Shown here: in pieces, positions 7,932-17,956 of the stretch | How positions within the stretch are numbered: position 1 is the stretch's first letter | How the letters are laid out: each line of letters begins with the position of its first letter | From: Acidisarcina sp. | Lineage (GTDB): Bacteria > Acidobacteriota > Terriglobia > Terriglobales > Acidobacteriaceae | Length of the DNA: 64,000 nt | Reading direction: 5' to 3' | NCBI GenBank assembly: GCA_035539175.1 | Contig: DATLIY010000003.1 | Location: forward strand, 186,001 to 250,000 | Made by a program: the position numbers and the translations under genes | Notes under the pieces: model-generated | The model's database searches: none | What the model saw: only the letters and a program-made list of their open reading frames with translations | Told to the model about the DNA's origin: nothing

Positions 7932-10900
7932 ATGAACCTGAAGTTGTGTGCTTCGCTAAAATCCATGCAACGGATGTGCCTATTGTTCTTGTTCCTGACA
8001 GCGCTAATTGGGGTAAGAGCTGCACAAGCCCAGACTACATTCGGGACAATCACAGGCGTGGCGAAAGATCCGACTGGGTCCTTGATCCCGAACGCGACGA
8101 TTACGCTCACGAATGAAAAGACCGGTTTTGTCTACAAATCGACTACCTCTAACTCGGGAGTTTACATCGTTCCCAATCTTCTTCCTGGCAGCTATACGCT
8201 TCGTGTCGAAGCCAAGGGTTTCGAGCCATCGGTAACTAGCGGAATCAATCTCAACGCGAATCAAACCGCGAACGTGGATGCTCCGCTGCTGTTAGCTGGC
8301 GCGGGCAGTACTTCCGTAGAGGTGAAAGGGCTGCAGCCGATCCTGAATACGCAAACTCCCGCTCTATCCACGGTTCTCACTCCCGAGCAGATGGAGCAGA
8401 TGCCCCTGATTACACGTCAGAAGGGAGATGAGGGCGTCTATGGCTATGCCTTTTTCAATACGGGCGTGAGCAACGCGCGATGCCAGAGTTGCAGCATCAT
8501 TGCGAATGGTGCGCGTTACATGGACCAGCAGCCGACGGTTGACGGAATTACAGTGATGTCGTCAATGGATTCTGTTGGAGGAAGCACCGTCCAGCCGGGG
8601 CTTGAGGGAATGGGAGAAGTAGATGTGATTCTTTCGAATGCCTCTGCTGAATTTAGCCAGCCTGTGCAACTGGCAATGGTAAGGAAGGGCGGAACGAATA
8701 CATTTCACGGCGGGTTGTTCTACAACTACAACGGAAGTCGGTTCAACGCAGCTAACTACTTTTCAGCGAAGGCTCCATTTCGCGTATACAACAACTTTGG
8801 TGGAAGCCTCGGCGGACCAATTCTGAAGAACAGGCTCTTCTTCTTTGGTGATTATGAGGGTTCGCGGGAATCTACCGCGGTCATCGATACGCTAAACGTT
8901 CCTCTCCAACAGTGGCGGACTGGTGACTTCAGCAATCTGAGCACTCCTCTGATTGATCCACATACCCATCTGCCATATGTAGGAAACAAGATTCCATCGA
9001 ATCAGATTAGTTCGGTATCGCAGAACATTCAGGCCCTATATTTTCTTGCTCCTAACTATGGGTCACAGTCGCTTCAAGCGGGTAACTATCGTGCATTGTT
9101 CCATCCGGGAAATAATGGTGTCACGAACTACAACCGCTTTGATACGCGTCTCGACTTTCGGCCATCGGAGCAGAACTCCTTTTACGGTGGCTTCAGCTAC
9201 AGCCGTATGCCGATCAGTGCATATGTGGCTCCCGTCATTCCTCCCTTTTCATTTAGATCGTCGCTGAGAGTTGCAAGCTCTGGTGTGTTTGCCTGGACTC
9301 ACACTATCAGCACCAATACTTTGAATGAGTTTCGTATTGGGTTCGCACGAGATAACAATCAAATCAAAACGCCGGTGGTCGGCGATAAAATCCTGGCGCA
9401 GGTGGGTATTACGGGAGTACCTGTCGTAGGGCTTCCAACCTATCCAGTCTTTAATGTTACGGGTCTAACGTCGCCTAATGTGGTTCCCTATTTCGGCGGC
9501 GTCACAACAGATTTTGAATTGACTGATAACCTGAGCTGGGTACACAAAACTCACCTCATCAAAGCGGGTTTTGATGTGATCCGCGATAGAAACAGCTCCT
9601 TCTTTTATGGCGGAAGCGTATACGGTACTTATAGTTTCACAGGAGCATTCACGGGCTCTCCTTACGCCGACTTCCTGTTGGGAACTCCGCAATCTACCAG
9701 TCTCACCTCCCCGGCTCCAACTCCCCACTGGGTAGGTGACTGGTGGTCCGCTCACGTTGAAGATCAGTGGAAGCCAACAACCAGGCTTACGGTAAATATG
9801 GGCCTTCGTTGGGAAGCGCAGGAGCCTTACAGTGAACAAAAAGGTTTGATGTACAACTTCAATCCCGCATCGGGATCACTCGTTGTACCTCAGAAGGCCC
9901 TGGCTCGGGTCAGCAAGCTGTTTCCTTCCAACATCCCGATTCAGACCGCAGAGCAGGCTGGATATCCGTCCGCTAACCTGGTAGACAAACACTTCGCATA
10001 TTTTTATCCTCGTATCGGAATTGCCTATCGGCCGTTTGGTGACAATACCGTCATCCGTGGCGGATACGCGATATATGGCTTGACGACATACGGCAGTGCG
10101 GCTGGCTTCCTAAGTGGCGGCCCCTTCTCGGGCAGCGAGTCTTTCACCAATAAGTTTGTCAACGGCTCTCCTCTATTCAGCTTTCCTCATCCCTTTCTTG
10201 ATACGGGGACAGTAGCCAGCCAGTCCGTAAATGGCATCAATCCCCATCTCAAAATCGGATATCTCCAGCAGTGGAGCCTCACGCTCGAGCAGGAGTTGGC
10301 AGGCTTTGATCTAGGCGGAAGCTATGTCGGTGCAAATACCTCCAACCTTCCCTATGTCAGAAATCTCAACCAGCTACGACCCAGCACAGCACCTTTCTCC
10401 GCCTCCAATCGTCCTTATCCGAACTATTTCTCAATTGCGTGGGCAGACAATGGTGGCGTCGATAATTACAATTCGCTGCAGTTATTCGCAAAGAGGCCGT
10501 ATGGTAGGAATCTTGTCATCAATGCAGGATTTACCTGGGCCAAGGACCTCACGAACGTACAGGACAATAGCAGCTTCGCTGGTTCGCAGATTCAGGACGC
10601 ATACAATCTGAAAGCCGAATACGGCAATAGTGGCGCATACGTTGGTAAAAACTTCTTTGCTCAGGTTGTCTATACCCTGCCAGTCGGCAAAGGCCAAATG
10701 TTCCTTGGCAATGCCGGAAGGGCCACGGATTTGGCCCTTGGTGGATGGAGAATGGCCTGGATCGTTGACAAGCATTCTGGTTTTTATTTCACTCCTACAT
10801 TTTCCGGATATGACACGTCTAACACCAACAACTTCTCAGGGCGGCCGGACGTCGTGCCTGGAGTAAATCCCTACGCGTCCCATAAAACTATTGCTAGCTG

Positions 10901-11243
10901 GCTCAACCCGTCCGCATTCAAGATCCCAGGATGCCCCGATACGAATCCCGTATGTTCTACGCCGTCCAACGTCGGTCGATTCGGCAATGCAAGCGTGAAC
11001 TCTCTGGTTGGCCCGGGTCTTACAGACATAGACCTCTCGCTATATAAGGACATCCACGTCGGAGAAAGAATCGTCGCCAAGTTCAACGCTACGGCGACGA
11101 ATGTATTCAATCATCCCAGCTTCGGAGTTCCCGCGGCGAACATAAAGTCGACGGGGACGTATGGGGTGATTACCGGTACAGCAGGGGACTTGTATGGCCA
11201 GCAGTCGAGATTTCTTGATCTCGGCATGCGCGTGCAGTTCTGA
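7932..11243 (+). CDS. TonB-dependent receptor, Oar-like
   Basis: 1103 residues, full length for the CarboxypepD_reg-like TonB receptors common in Acidobacteriota. A signal peptide ends at AQAQ near residue 34. Residues about 36-130 form the carboxypeptidase-regulatory-like Ig domain (GTITGVAKDPTGSLIPNA, then LLPGSYTLRVEAKGF). A plug with QQPTVDGITVMSSMDS and LSNASAEFSQP follows, then a long barrel ending in LGMRVQF. GAGGAA precedes the ATG. It is the first of five co-directional genes and is a close paralogue of the receptor at 17957: both have the SFTGAFTG/AFTGAFTG, PYADFLLG and DNLSW/DNLTW blocks at equivalent places. No STN signalling domain is visible. Substrate unknown. Confidence 0.92.
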   Translation: MNLKLCASLKSMQRMCLLFLFLTALIGVRAAQAQTTFGTITGVAKDPTGSLIPNATITLTNEKTGFVYKSTTSNSGVYIVPNLLPGSYTLRVEAKGFEPSVTSGINLNANQTANVDAPLLLAGAGSTSVEVKGLQPILNTQTPALSTVLTPEQMEQMPLITRQKGDEGVYGYAFFNTGVSNARCQSCSIIANGARYMDQQPTVDGITVMSSMDSVGGSTVQPGLEGMGEVDVILSNASAEFSQPVQLAMVRKGGTNTFHGGLFYNYNGSRFNAANYFSAKAPFRVYNNFGGSLGGPILKNRLFFFGDYEGSRESTAVIDTLNVPLQQWRTGDFSNLSTPLIDPHTHLPYVGNKIPSNQISSVSQNIQALYFLAPNYGSQSLQAGNYRALFHPGNNGVTNYNRFDTRLDFRPSEQNSFYGGFSYSRMPISAYVAPVIPPFSFRSSLRVASSGVFAWTHTISTNTLNEFRIGFARDNNQIKTPVVGDKILAQVGITGVPVVGLPTYPVFNVTGLTSPNVVPYFGGVTTDFELTDNLSWVHKTHLIKAGFDVIRDRNSSFFYGGSVYGTYSFTGAFTGSPYADFLLGTPQSTSLTSPAPTPHWVGDWWSAHVEDQWKPTTRLTVNMGLRWEAQEPYSEQKGLMYNFNPASGSLVVPQKALARVSKLFPSNIPIQTAEQAGYPSANLVDKHFAYFYPRIGIAYRPFGDNTVIRGGYAIYGLTTYGSAAGFLSGGPFSGSESFTNKFVNGSPLFSFPHPFLDTGTVASQSVNGINPHLKIGYLQQWSLTLEQELAGFDLGGSYVGANTSNLPYVRNLNQLRPSTAPFSASNRPYPNYFSIAWADNGGVDNYNSLQLFAKRPYGRNLVINAGFTWAKDLTNVQDNSSFAGSQIQDAYNLKAEYGNSGAYVGKNFFAQVVYTLPVGKGQMFLGNAGRATDLALGGWRMAWIVDKHSGFYFTPTFSGYDTSNTNNFSGRPDVVPGVNPYASHKTIASWLNPSAFKIPGCPDTNPVCSTPSNVGRFGNASVNSLVGPGLTDIDLSLYKDIHVGERIVAKFNATATNVFNHPSFGVPAANIKSTGTYGVITGTAGDLYGQQSRFLDLGMRVQF

Positions 11244-11316
11244 TGCAGCCATTTGCGTCCTTCGCTGAGGAGCTTCTCACGGGTACTCAACCTGATGTGT
11301 GTACTAAGGAAGAAAG

Positions 11317-13182
11317 ATGATAGAAGATTTGGGATGTTCAGTGTCGACTCGCAGATCGTTTCTCCGCAGCTCAATCCTTGCAGCTAGTGGTCTCCACCTT
11401 CGCTTTGCATTTGGCGAAGCGAAGGTGGAGGCTGCAGTCCTGGACTTGAAGGTCTATGACTCTGCGACGAAGCAAAGCATCCCTTCTTCAATTGCCATCT
11501 GGGACTCTACCGGAAAACTCATTACAAAAGATCCGGGCTATAAGGGCGGCATTCGATCTTCTGGCGAGTTTCATTCGGTGATCACCGAAGGCAGGATCAA
11601 AGTCGTGATTACGCGAGGGTGCGACTATATAGCCGAAGTGCGGGAACTACTCCTCGAACCCGGTAAGACAACGAAGTGCACTGTTAACTTGACGCGGGTA
11701 TCACCTCTACGTAAAGAAGGTTGGGTCTGTGGGGATAGCCATGTCCACATGAAACATGGTCAAGGTCCGATTCAGGCGGGCTTCCCGTTCATGGCACTTA
11801 CAGCACGAGCGGAAGCATTGGACTACATGTCTGTGGCTCAGCAGTGGAATGTCGAGACCGTCACCTCTACACTTCTTTCCCAGGAATGCGCATCCGTCTC
11901 GACAAGTGACTGTGTGCTGCAATGGAATATGGAAGCCCCTAAAAACTATTGGAAGGGAGATGTATCCCATTGCATGGGGCACGGCTGGACGCTAGCAGTT
12001 CGAGATATAGCTGCAAATGGAGCGGATCCGATTTCGGAATTATTTGCGATGAGTGCGGGAGACTATCAGAAAGAAAAAGTACCGACTCCGAACTTTGAAA
12101 GTCATGCCTTCATTCATGCTACTGGCGGAATCGTCTCTTATACTCATCCCTGCCGTATCTGGAGAGGAGAGTGGGGAGGGAAGAATGGGTTTCCTATACA
12201 GCAGGAGAAGTTCGTCTCCAACATGGCTCAGGAGCTTCCGTTCGATACGATAGCCGGACCCACCTATGACTCGATTGATATCCTGATGCAAACCAAGGAG
12301 CAGCTAGTAAACCAGCTTGCAGAGCAGCTCTGGTTCATGCTCCTGAATCGGGGATACAGAATTCCAGCTACGGCTTCTACGGATGCCGCATTTGACACTC
12401 CTGGCGGAGCGACTCCGGGCGTTGTACGCGTCTACACGCGGATTGATGGGGATGTGACCTTAGAAAAAGTGGCCGTGGCGATGAAGGGCGGACGTAACTT
12501 CGTTACCAGTGGTCCACTGCTGACGTTTACGGTAGACGGGCACGGGATCGGCGATGTCATCCCGGTTCTCAATCGTATGAGGCGCACCGCCCACGTACAA
12601 GCCTGGGCCAGCGGTGTACCGAACGAGTATCTGACGAAGATCGAGGTTATTCGAAACGGGCAGGTCTACAAGACCTTTGAACTTGCTGAAAAGCCGAAGA
12701 CTCACACATTGGACTTCGATGTTGAAGAGGATAAGACATCCTGGTACATCGTGAAGTGTTATGGCTCGCAGAGAAACCAGTATGCCATTTCTAACCCGAT
12801 TTACTTTGAGGCTCCTGGATTTCAAACTCCCCCGCCTGCAAGAGCCAATGTGGAACTACAAGTGGTCGCTTCCGGTTCTGGCAAGCCGCTCGATGGCAGC
12901 TACGAGATACTCAACATGATTGGGAGGGAATCCACGTTGTTAAGCAAGGGTGAATTCACAGGCGGCCGCGTAACTTTCAATGCGCCTGCTACTGCGCGTA
13001 TTCGTGTCCGGGCATCAGGATATGAGTCCGCGATGAAAAGCATCTTCATCGATACGCCAGCCTTGCTCAATTCAACCTTGGAGATGCAACTTGCAGAACT
13101 CCTAGATTGGGCTACCTTTGAAAAGGTCAAGAAGGCGCTCGATCAAATCCAACTCAAATGTGAGATGCAACCTTCGGCATAA
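11317..13182 (+). CDS. CehA/McbA-like PHP-type metallohydrolase, Tat-exported
   Basis: 621 residues. RRSFLRSS near residue 12 followed by a hydrophobic helix is a twin-arginine signal. A beta-rich N-terminal domain leads to a PHP-type metal site: GDSHVHMKHGQG near residues 139-150, SYTHPCRIW, and TASTDAAFDTPGGATPG. A C-terminal region reads like an Ig-type fold (TKIEVIRNGQVYKTFEL). This arrangement is that of CehA/McbA-family proteins, named for carbaryl hydrolases but mostly of unknown substrate. AAGGAAGAAAG precedes the ATG. The PafA-like phosphatase starts 20 bases after its stop, so the two are probably co-transcribed and act in the same periplasmic pathway. Confidence 0.85.
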   Translation: MIEDLGCSVSTRRSFLRSSILAASGLHLRFAFGEAKVEAAVLDLKVYDSATKQSIPSSIAIWDSTGKLITKDPGYKGGIRSSGEFHSVITEGRIKVVITRGCDYIAEVRELLLEPGKTTKCTVNLTRVSPLRKEGWVCGDSHVHMKHGQGPIQAGFPFMALTARAEALDYMSVAQQWNVETVTSTLLSQECASVSTSDCVLQWNMEAPKNYWKGDVSHCMGHGWTLAVRDIAANGADPISELFAMSAGDYQKEKVPTPNFESHAFIHATGGIVSYTHPCRIWRGEWGGKNGFPIQQEKFVSNMAQELPFDTIAGPTYDSIDILMQTKEQLVNQLAEQLWFMLLNRGYRIPATASTDAAFDTPGGATPGVVRVYTRIDGDVTLEKVAVAMKGGRNFVTSGPLLTFTVDGHGIGDVIPVLNRMRRTAHVQAWASGVPNEYLTKIEVIRNGQVYKTFELAEKPKTHTLDFDVEEDKTSWYIVKCYGSQRNQYAISNPIYFEAPGFQTPPPARANVELQVVASGSGKPLDGSYEILNMIGRESTLLSKGEFTGGRVTFNAPATARIRVRASGYESAMKSIFIDTPALLNSTLEMQLAELLDWATFEKVKKALDQIQLKCEMQPSA

Positions 13183-13202
13183 TGTCACCGCGAAAGAAAT
13201 AG

Positions 13203-14786
13203 ATGATGAACATAAAGCAAACTATTTTTGCAGGAATCACCGTTTTTGTTGTTATGGCAGGGTATGCCGCTGCAGCGCCTGCGAATACTCCGGACAGACC
13301 GCGGTTGATTTTGGCGATCGTGGTCGATCAGTTTCGGGAGGATTACACTACTCGCTTTCGTAAGGAGTACACGGGGGGCATCGCGGAATTGCTCGAAAAG
13401 GGCGCGGTCTTCCCCGATGCTCATCAAGACCATTTCCCGACGGTGACGGCTGTGGGTCATGCCACTCTGCTTACTGGCTCGGTTCCAGCCACGAGCGGCA
13501 TCATTGGAAATGAATGGTACGATCGGCAGTCCGGGAAAGTAATCTCTTCGGTTGAAGATGCAGAGACTACCTTGACCGGTGATTCTTCGGCAAAGGGTTC
13601 GTCTCCCCATAATCTTGTTGTCAGCACGGTTGGAGATGAGCTCAAGATTGTGGGAGGTGCCAAGTCGAAGGTCATTGGGATCTCGATGAAAGATAGGGCC
13701 GCCATCTTAATGGTTGGCCGGATGGCGGATGCCGCGTATTGGTTCGACGCAAATATCGGAGGGTTTGTCAGCAGCTCCTGGTATGAGAGCACGCTCCCTG
13801 TGTGGATGGTGGACTTCAACAAAAAGCGGCTTGCTGAACAATATCTGGGAAAGATATGGAAGTCCTCATTGAATCCCAATAGTCCTGCTTTCCTGGAGCT
13901 GCCGTCTTCGCCAGGAAAAGCCTTCTATGGTGCCTTGGCAGGGACTCCCTATGCCAATAACGTTCTCGAAGAACTTGCAGAGACCGCGCTGCACAGCGAA
14001 AATCTCGGTCATCATGCTGCGCCCGATGTGCTGGCCGTGAGCTTTTCGGCTAACGATGCTCTCGGGCATCGCGTAGGCCCTGATGCTCCCGAGGTCGAAG
14101 AGATGTGCGTCCAGACGGACCGCACAATCGCCAGGTTGATTCATGCGGCAGAGGTGCAAGTGGGCGGTCCACAAAATCTTCTGGTCATCTTTACAGCCGA
14201 TCACGGCGTCGCCCCTGTCCCTGAAGTCAATGCACAACGCAAGCTCCCAGGAACACGCATACACAGCACTGCGTTGCTGCAACCGATCCAGGCAAGACTC
14301 CGCGAAAGATTCGGTGAAGGCGAGTGGATACTCTCAGATCAAGGGGCGAGCCTTTATCTTAACGATGAGCTTATTGCCAAAAAAGGACTTTCCAAATCGG
14401 ACGTTGAAGATACAGTAGCTACAACAGCAGAAAGTCTCCCCGGCGTTGCCCGTGTTTATACCAGGCACCAGTTTGAGCAGCACGTGGCAATGGGATCCAC
14501 CATCGACGAATATATGGCGCGAGGATTTTTCTCAGAGCGATCCGGCGATGTCTCCATTCTGCTGGACCCGTACGCAACACATGCCGGCGCAGGTACGAGT
14601 CACGGTACACCGTACGATTACGATTCTCATGTTCCGCTCATCTTCTATGGATGGAGGATCAAGCCGGGCTTCTATACGTCTCGCACGGGCATTAGCGACG
14701 TTGCGCCGACATTAGCGTTCCTTTTGAACGTTGAAACACCGTCAGGAAGCGTTGGACACATACTTTCGCAGATGATCGGCAAGTAA
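13203..14786 (+). CDS. PafA-like alkaline phosphatase, periplasmic
   Basis: 527 residues with a signal peptide ending near residue 25 (GYAAAAP). The alkaline phosphatase superfamily core is clear: AIVVDQFRED supplies a metal aspartate, FPTVTAVGH (residues 78-86) carries the nucleophilic threonine, SMKDRAAIL matches the Lys/Arg phosphate clamp of PafA-type monoesterases, and TADHGVAPVP plus SHGTPYDYDSHVPLIFYG supply further metal ligands. The Lys/Arg pair argues for a PafA/SPAP-type phosphomonoesterase and against a plain nucleotide pyrophosphatase. Two ATG codons in tandem (13203, 13206) are possible starts. Last gene before a 160-base gap leading to the sigma fusion. Confidence 0.88.
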   Translation: MMNIKQTIFAGITVFVVMAGYAAAAPANTPDRPRLILAIVVDQFREDYTTRFRKEYTGGIAELLEKGAVFPDAHQDHFPTVTAVGHATLLTGSVPATSGIIGNEWYDRQSGKVISSVEDAETTLTGDSSAKGSSPHNLVVSTVGDELKIVGGAKSKVIGISMKDRAAILMVGRMADAAYWFDANIGGFVSSSWYESTLPVWMVDFNKKRLAEQYLGKIWKSSLNPNSPAFLELPSSPGKAFYGALAGTPYANNVLEELAETALHSENLGHHAAPDVLAVSFSANDALGHRVGPDAPEVEEMCVQTDRTIARLIHAAEVQVGGPQNLLVIFTADHGVAPVPEVNAQRKLPGTRIHSTALLQPIQARLRERFGEGEWILSDQGASLYLNDELIAKKGLSKSDVEDTVATTAESLPGVARVYTRHQFEQHVAMGSTIDEYMARGFFSERSGDVSILLDPYATHAGAGTSHGTPYDYDSHVPLIFYGWRIKPGFYTSRTGISDVAPTLAFLLNVETPSGSVGHILSQMIGK

Positions 14787-14947
14787 TACACGGTGGCTGC
14801 AAATGATCTGGCAACCTTTCGATCCAGGTGGCTAGAGCATTGCAGCCGCGTGAAAATGCATGCGGTTTGTTGCATTGCGATGAATTCTGGGTTCTCGCAG
14901 GGAAGGTTGCTCCAGCGAGCGAGTAACAATTAAAGAGGTCCCAGGAT

Positions 14948-17908
14948 ATGCAGCAGGCTCAGTTTCAAGAAGAAGAGCTCACCCACGAAAGGGTTTTCGA
15001 GCGGAATTATTCGTGGTTGATGCAATGGGCATTGAGACTGACTGAGGGTAAGCATTGCGAAGCTGAGGATCTGGTTCACGATCTCTTTATTCAATTAATC
15101 CGACTTCGTCCCAGCCTGGATTCAAACCCGGATCGTGTTCGCGGTTATCTGTACACGATGTTGCGCAACATGCGTCTCTCCCAATTGCGCCGTGCACAAC
15201 GTAGCCCTATCTGCGAACTATCAGTCATCGACTATGATTCGGTGGAACAGGGGCTGCGTTCTATTCCCGGCAGGCCTCTCTCTGCGATATGGGCGGAGCT
15301 GATACGGATTTGCGACTATGCGTGCGAGCGGAAGAAGACCTCTCGCTCGGCAAGCGTGCTCATCCTGCGCTTTTTTCTGGCCTACTTCCCGAGTGAAATT
15401 GCTCGTATTTTGAAAACAACACGGATTCCGGTCGACAAGTACCTTCATACCGCCCGGAAAGAGGCGCGTCTCAGTGTCTCGCGACCCAACGCATTACGGA
15501 TTTTTGGGGAGAGACGCACGTCTCGCGAAACACCACCCGTGCCGGAAGAGTCGCAGGAATGCTTTCTGGCGCTGCGCCATCAGGTCTTTCGATCCTGCGA
15601 GGGAAAATGCCTCTCGAAGGAGGCACTGCAGGACATTTATACATCCGGTTCCTCGAAATCCCTCAGCACATCCGAGCTCGCACATCTGGTAAGTTGTCCG
15701 CAATGCCTGGATACATTGAACTGGATTCTAGGGATTCGACTCTTGGCTGATCGATGCCCCTCAAAGACCCTTGGCCGCGAGGATGGCTCTTCTCCCAAAG
15801 ATGGCGGCGGATCGGGAAGTGGCGGCGGAGCCTCTTCCAATAACGTGGAGCGCGAAGCCTTGCGCAGGCTCGAAGAAGAGAATGAACACCGCCCGAATTA
15901 CCTGCAGGTCGCGGTCAATGGAGAGATTAAGTCCTCTCAAAAGATCACCTCGGAACTGAGTGAATTTCACGTCAGAGTGGGCAGAAACCGGACGCTGGAG
16001 TTTCTTGAAATCTTCAGTGAGCAGAGTATCCGCCTCCTGTACCTGCCGATCAGTTCTTCGTCCAGTCCAACGAACTCGGGAGAGCGCGCAAGCATTCAAT
16101 TGAGCGACGGACGCACGCTTGAAGTGTCGGTTTCGATCTCGGGAGATAGCCCCACGATATGCGTGAGATATCACGATCCTCTATTTACGGAGTCGGAGAC
16201 ACTGGCGGAAGCGGCTCTATTCGAGCGCCTGCGAGAAGATGCCGGAGCCGAGCCAACACGTGGCGGATCCTGGACTCTCGGAAGAACTGTTGCGGCATTC
16301 TGGGCTCGCTGCACTGACGTTTGGCCGATAGGCGCAACGGCTACGGTCGCCGTATCGGTGGTTATAGTTGCAGGCGTGGTGCTTCTGCGTGCTTCGAAAC
16401 CGTGGCAGTCACCTGGTGAACTCCTTCGGCGCGCCGATCAACGAGCAACCGCGGAGATAACTCCAAATGATCTGGTGCGGAGAACTATGCGCATCGAGCA
16501 ACTCGGAGATTCAGGTCAGACGGTGCGTGAAGATTCGGTAGAAGAGTGGGCTTCAGGAGATGCACAGAACCGAGCCAGACGGCTTTACGCCCATGATGGC
16601 ACGCTTGTCGCCGAAGAGATTACACGCGGAAACCGCACGAAGTTTTTTGACAAGTTGAACCGGGGCCATGATGCCCAGTTGAACCGCGCAGACCTCCAGG
16701 TGCAGGATGTCTGGCAGATCACGCCCTCTGCGAAACAATTCCAGGACCTCATTGCGCCGGATCAACCTTCTGCAATCCAGCAGGCGAGCGATCGCTATTC
16801 GATCACCTATAGGCATCCAGCGAACGATGGCGGTCGACTGGTTGAGGCAACCCTTGTGTTGCGACGGAACGATCTTCATCCGGTAGAGGAGGATCTTGTC
16901 CTGCGTTCGGATGGAGCGGTACACCATGTCCGTCTTATCGAGTCGAGTTATGAGCGGATCGCGCGTTCCAGCGTGCAGAAAGATGTTTTCGCACCGGATA
17001 AGGAGCTATCTGAAGTAGTATCCCAAACCTTCTCTCGTGAGCAGTCTCTCGATGCAACCGGGCGGATGGACGATGTAAGCGCCGAACGCATCATTCACAC
17101 CTTGTATCTTCTCAGCCTGGTTGGAGCGGACATGAATGGCGAGACAAGCGTTCAAGCTACCGCGCACGGTACGCTCCGGATCACGGGAACGATTGCTTCG
17201 GCAGCACGCCGGGACGAGATTCTCCGCGTCCTTAATCCTTTGCGTGCGGAGAGTGGAATTGAGATTCACCTGCTGACACCCGATCAGCTTCATAGCAGCA
17301 GTAAAGGAAAGCAGAGCAGGCAGGCTGTCGAACTTGTCGAGCCAACAGAAGGTACGATTCCCGTTGACCACCAGTTGCGTCAGCTTCTTATGGAGCGTGG
17401 CACGCCGCCGGATCAAATGGAAAGTGCGATGCAGCACTTTTCGCGACAGGTATTGGCAAATGCTGACGAGGCCCAGCAGCACGCATGGGCTCTGGATCGG
17501 ATCGCCAGGCGCTTCTCGCCCGCAGACCTAATCAGCCTCTCTCCACAGGCACGTTTGGAATGGGTGCAGATCATCGATTTACACAGTTCCGCTCTTCTGC
17601 TCTGTGTTCAGGCGACTCGTGTGGAACTCGCCTATTTCTCGCCGCCACACCAGATAGATGAGGCTGGAGTTGAACCGATTACAAATATCAAAGAGCTTAC
17701 GAACGCTGCCGATCAACTACTAAATCTGTCTCGATCAAACGACCGTATCCTTGCTTCCGCGTTCACGCTATCGGCCTCTCCTGGAGAGAGCGACGTACTC
17801 AAGAAGTCGAGCTTTTGGCTGTCGCTCGAGAGACTCGAAAGCCTCGCGCGAGAAACTGCCACTGCAGAAAGAACGTTGAAGGCGGAGGCCGACCGGGCAG
17901 CTCGGTGA
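14948..17908 (+). CDS. Membrane-anchored ECF sigma factor fused to a zinc anti-sigma domain
   Basis: 986 residues combining parts that are normally separate proteins. Residues about 15-83 are sigma region 2 (CEAEDLVHDLFIQLI, then RGYLYTMLRNMRLSQLRR). Residues about 130-172 are sigma region 4 (SEIARILKTTRIPVDKYL). Residues 240-262 match the zinc anti-sigma helix, with H246-x3-C250-x2-C253 (HLVSCPQC). A Gly/Ser-rich linker at 279-297 leads to a cytoplasmic stretch, one strong membrane helix at 461-481, and about 500 periplasmic residues; part of that (about 710-765) resembles a BON-like fold. A glycosylated or lipidated form is not indicated. The TonB receptor starts 48 bases downstream. I infer a self-contained transmembrane regulator released by proteolysis. 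Domain calls are by eye. Confidence 0.85.
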   Translation: MQQAQFQEEELTHERVFERNYSWLMQWALRLTEGKHCEAEDLVHDLFIQLIRLRPSLDSNPDRVRGYLYTMLRNMRLSQLRRAQRSPICELSVIDYDSVEQGLRSIPGRPLSAIWAELIRICDYACERKKTSRSASVLILRFFLAYFPSEIARILKTTRIPVDKYLHTARKEARLSVSRPNALRIFGERRTSRETPPVPEESQECFLALRHQVFRSCEGKCLSKEALQDIYTSGSSKSLSTSELAHLVSCPQCLDTLNWILGIRLLADRCPSKTLGREDGSSPKDGGGSGSGGGASSNNVEREALRRLEEENEHRPNYLQVAVNGEIKSSQKITSELSEFHVRVGRNRTLEFLEIFSEQSIRLLYLPISSSSSPTNSGERASIQLSDGRTLEVSVSISGDSPTICVRYHDPLFTESETLAEAALFERLREDAGAEPTRGGSWTLGRTVAAFWARCTDVWPIGATATVAVSVVIVAGVVLLRASKPWQSPGELLRRADQRATAEITPNDLVRRTMRIEQLGDSGQTVREDSVEEWASGDAQNRARRLYAHDGTLVAEEITRGNRTKFFDKLNRGHDAQLNRADLQVQDVWQITPSAKQFQDLIAPDQPSAIQQASDRYSITYRHPANDGGRLVEATLVLRRNDLHPVEEDLVLRSDGAVHHVRLIESSYERIARSSVQKDVFAPDKELSEVVSQTFSREQSLDATGRMDDVSAERIIHTLYLLSLVGADMNGETSVQATAHGTLRITGTIASAARRDEILRVLNPLRAESGIEIHLLTPDQLHSSSKGKQSRQAVELVEPTEGTIPVDHQLRQLLMERGTPPDQMESAMQHFSRQVLANADEAQQHAWALDRIARRFSPADLISLSPQARLEWVQIIDLHSSALLLCVQATRVELAYFSPPHQIDEAGVEPITNIKELTNAADQLLNLSRSNDRILASAFTLSASPGESDVLKKSSFWLSLERLESLARETATAERTLKAEADRAAR

Positions 17909-17956
17909 TGGCATCGTCTATTCACAGAGGCTGCCTACAATAGAGAAATCATTGAC

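Noticed and set aside
7673-8110. Minus-strand frame of 145 codons across the receptor start
   Set aside because: It overlaps the signal peptide and ribosome site of a clear receptor gene and shows no family features.
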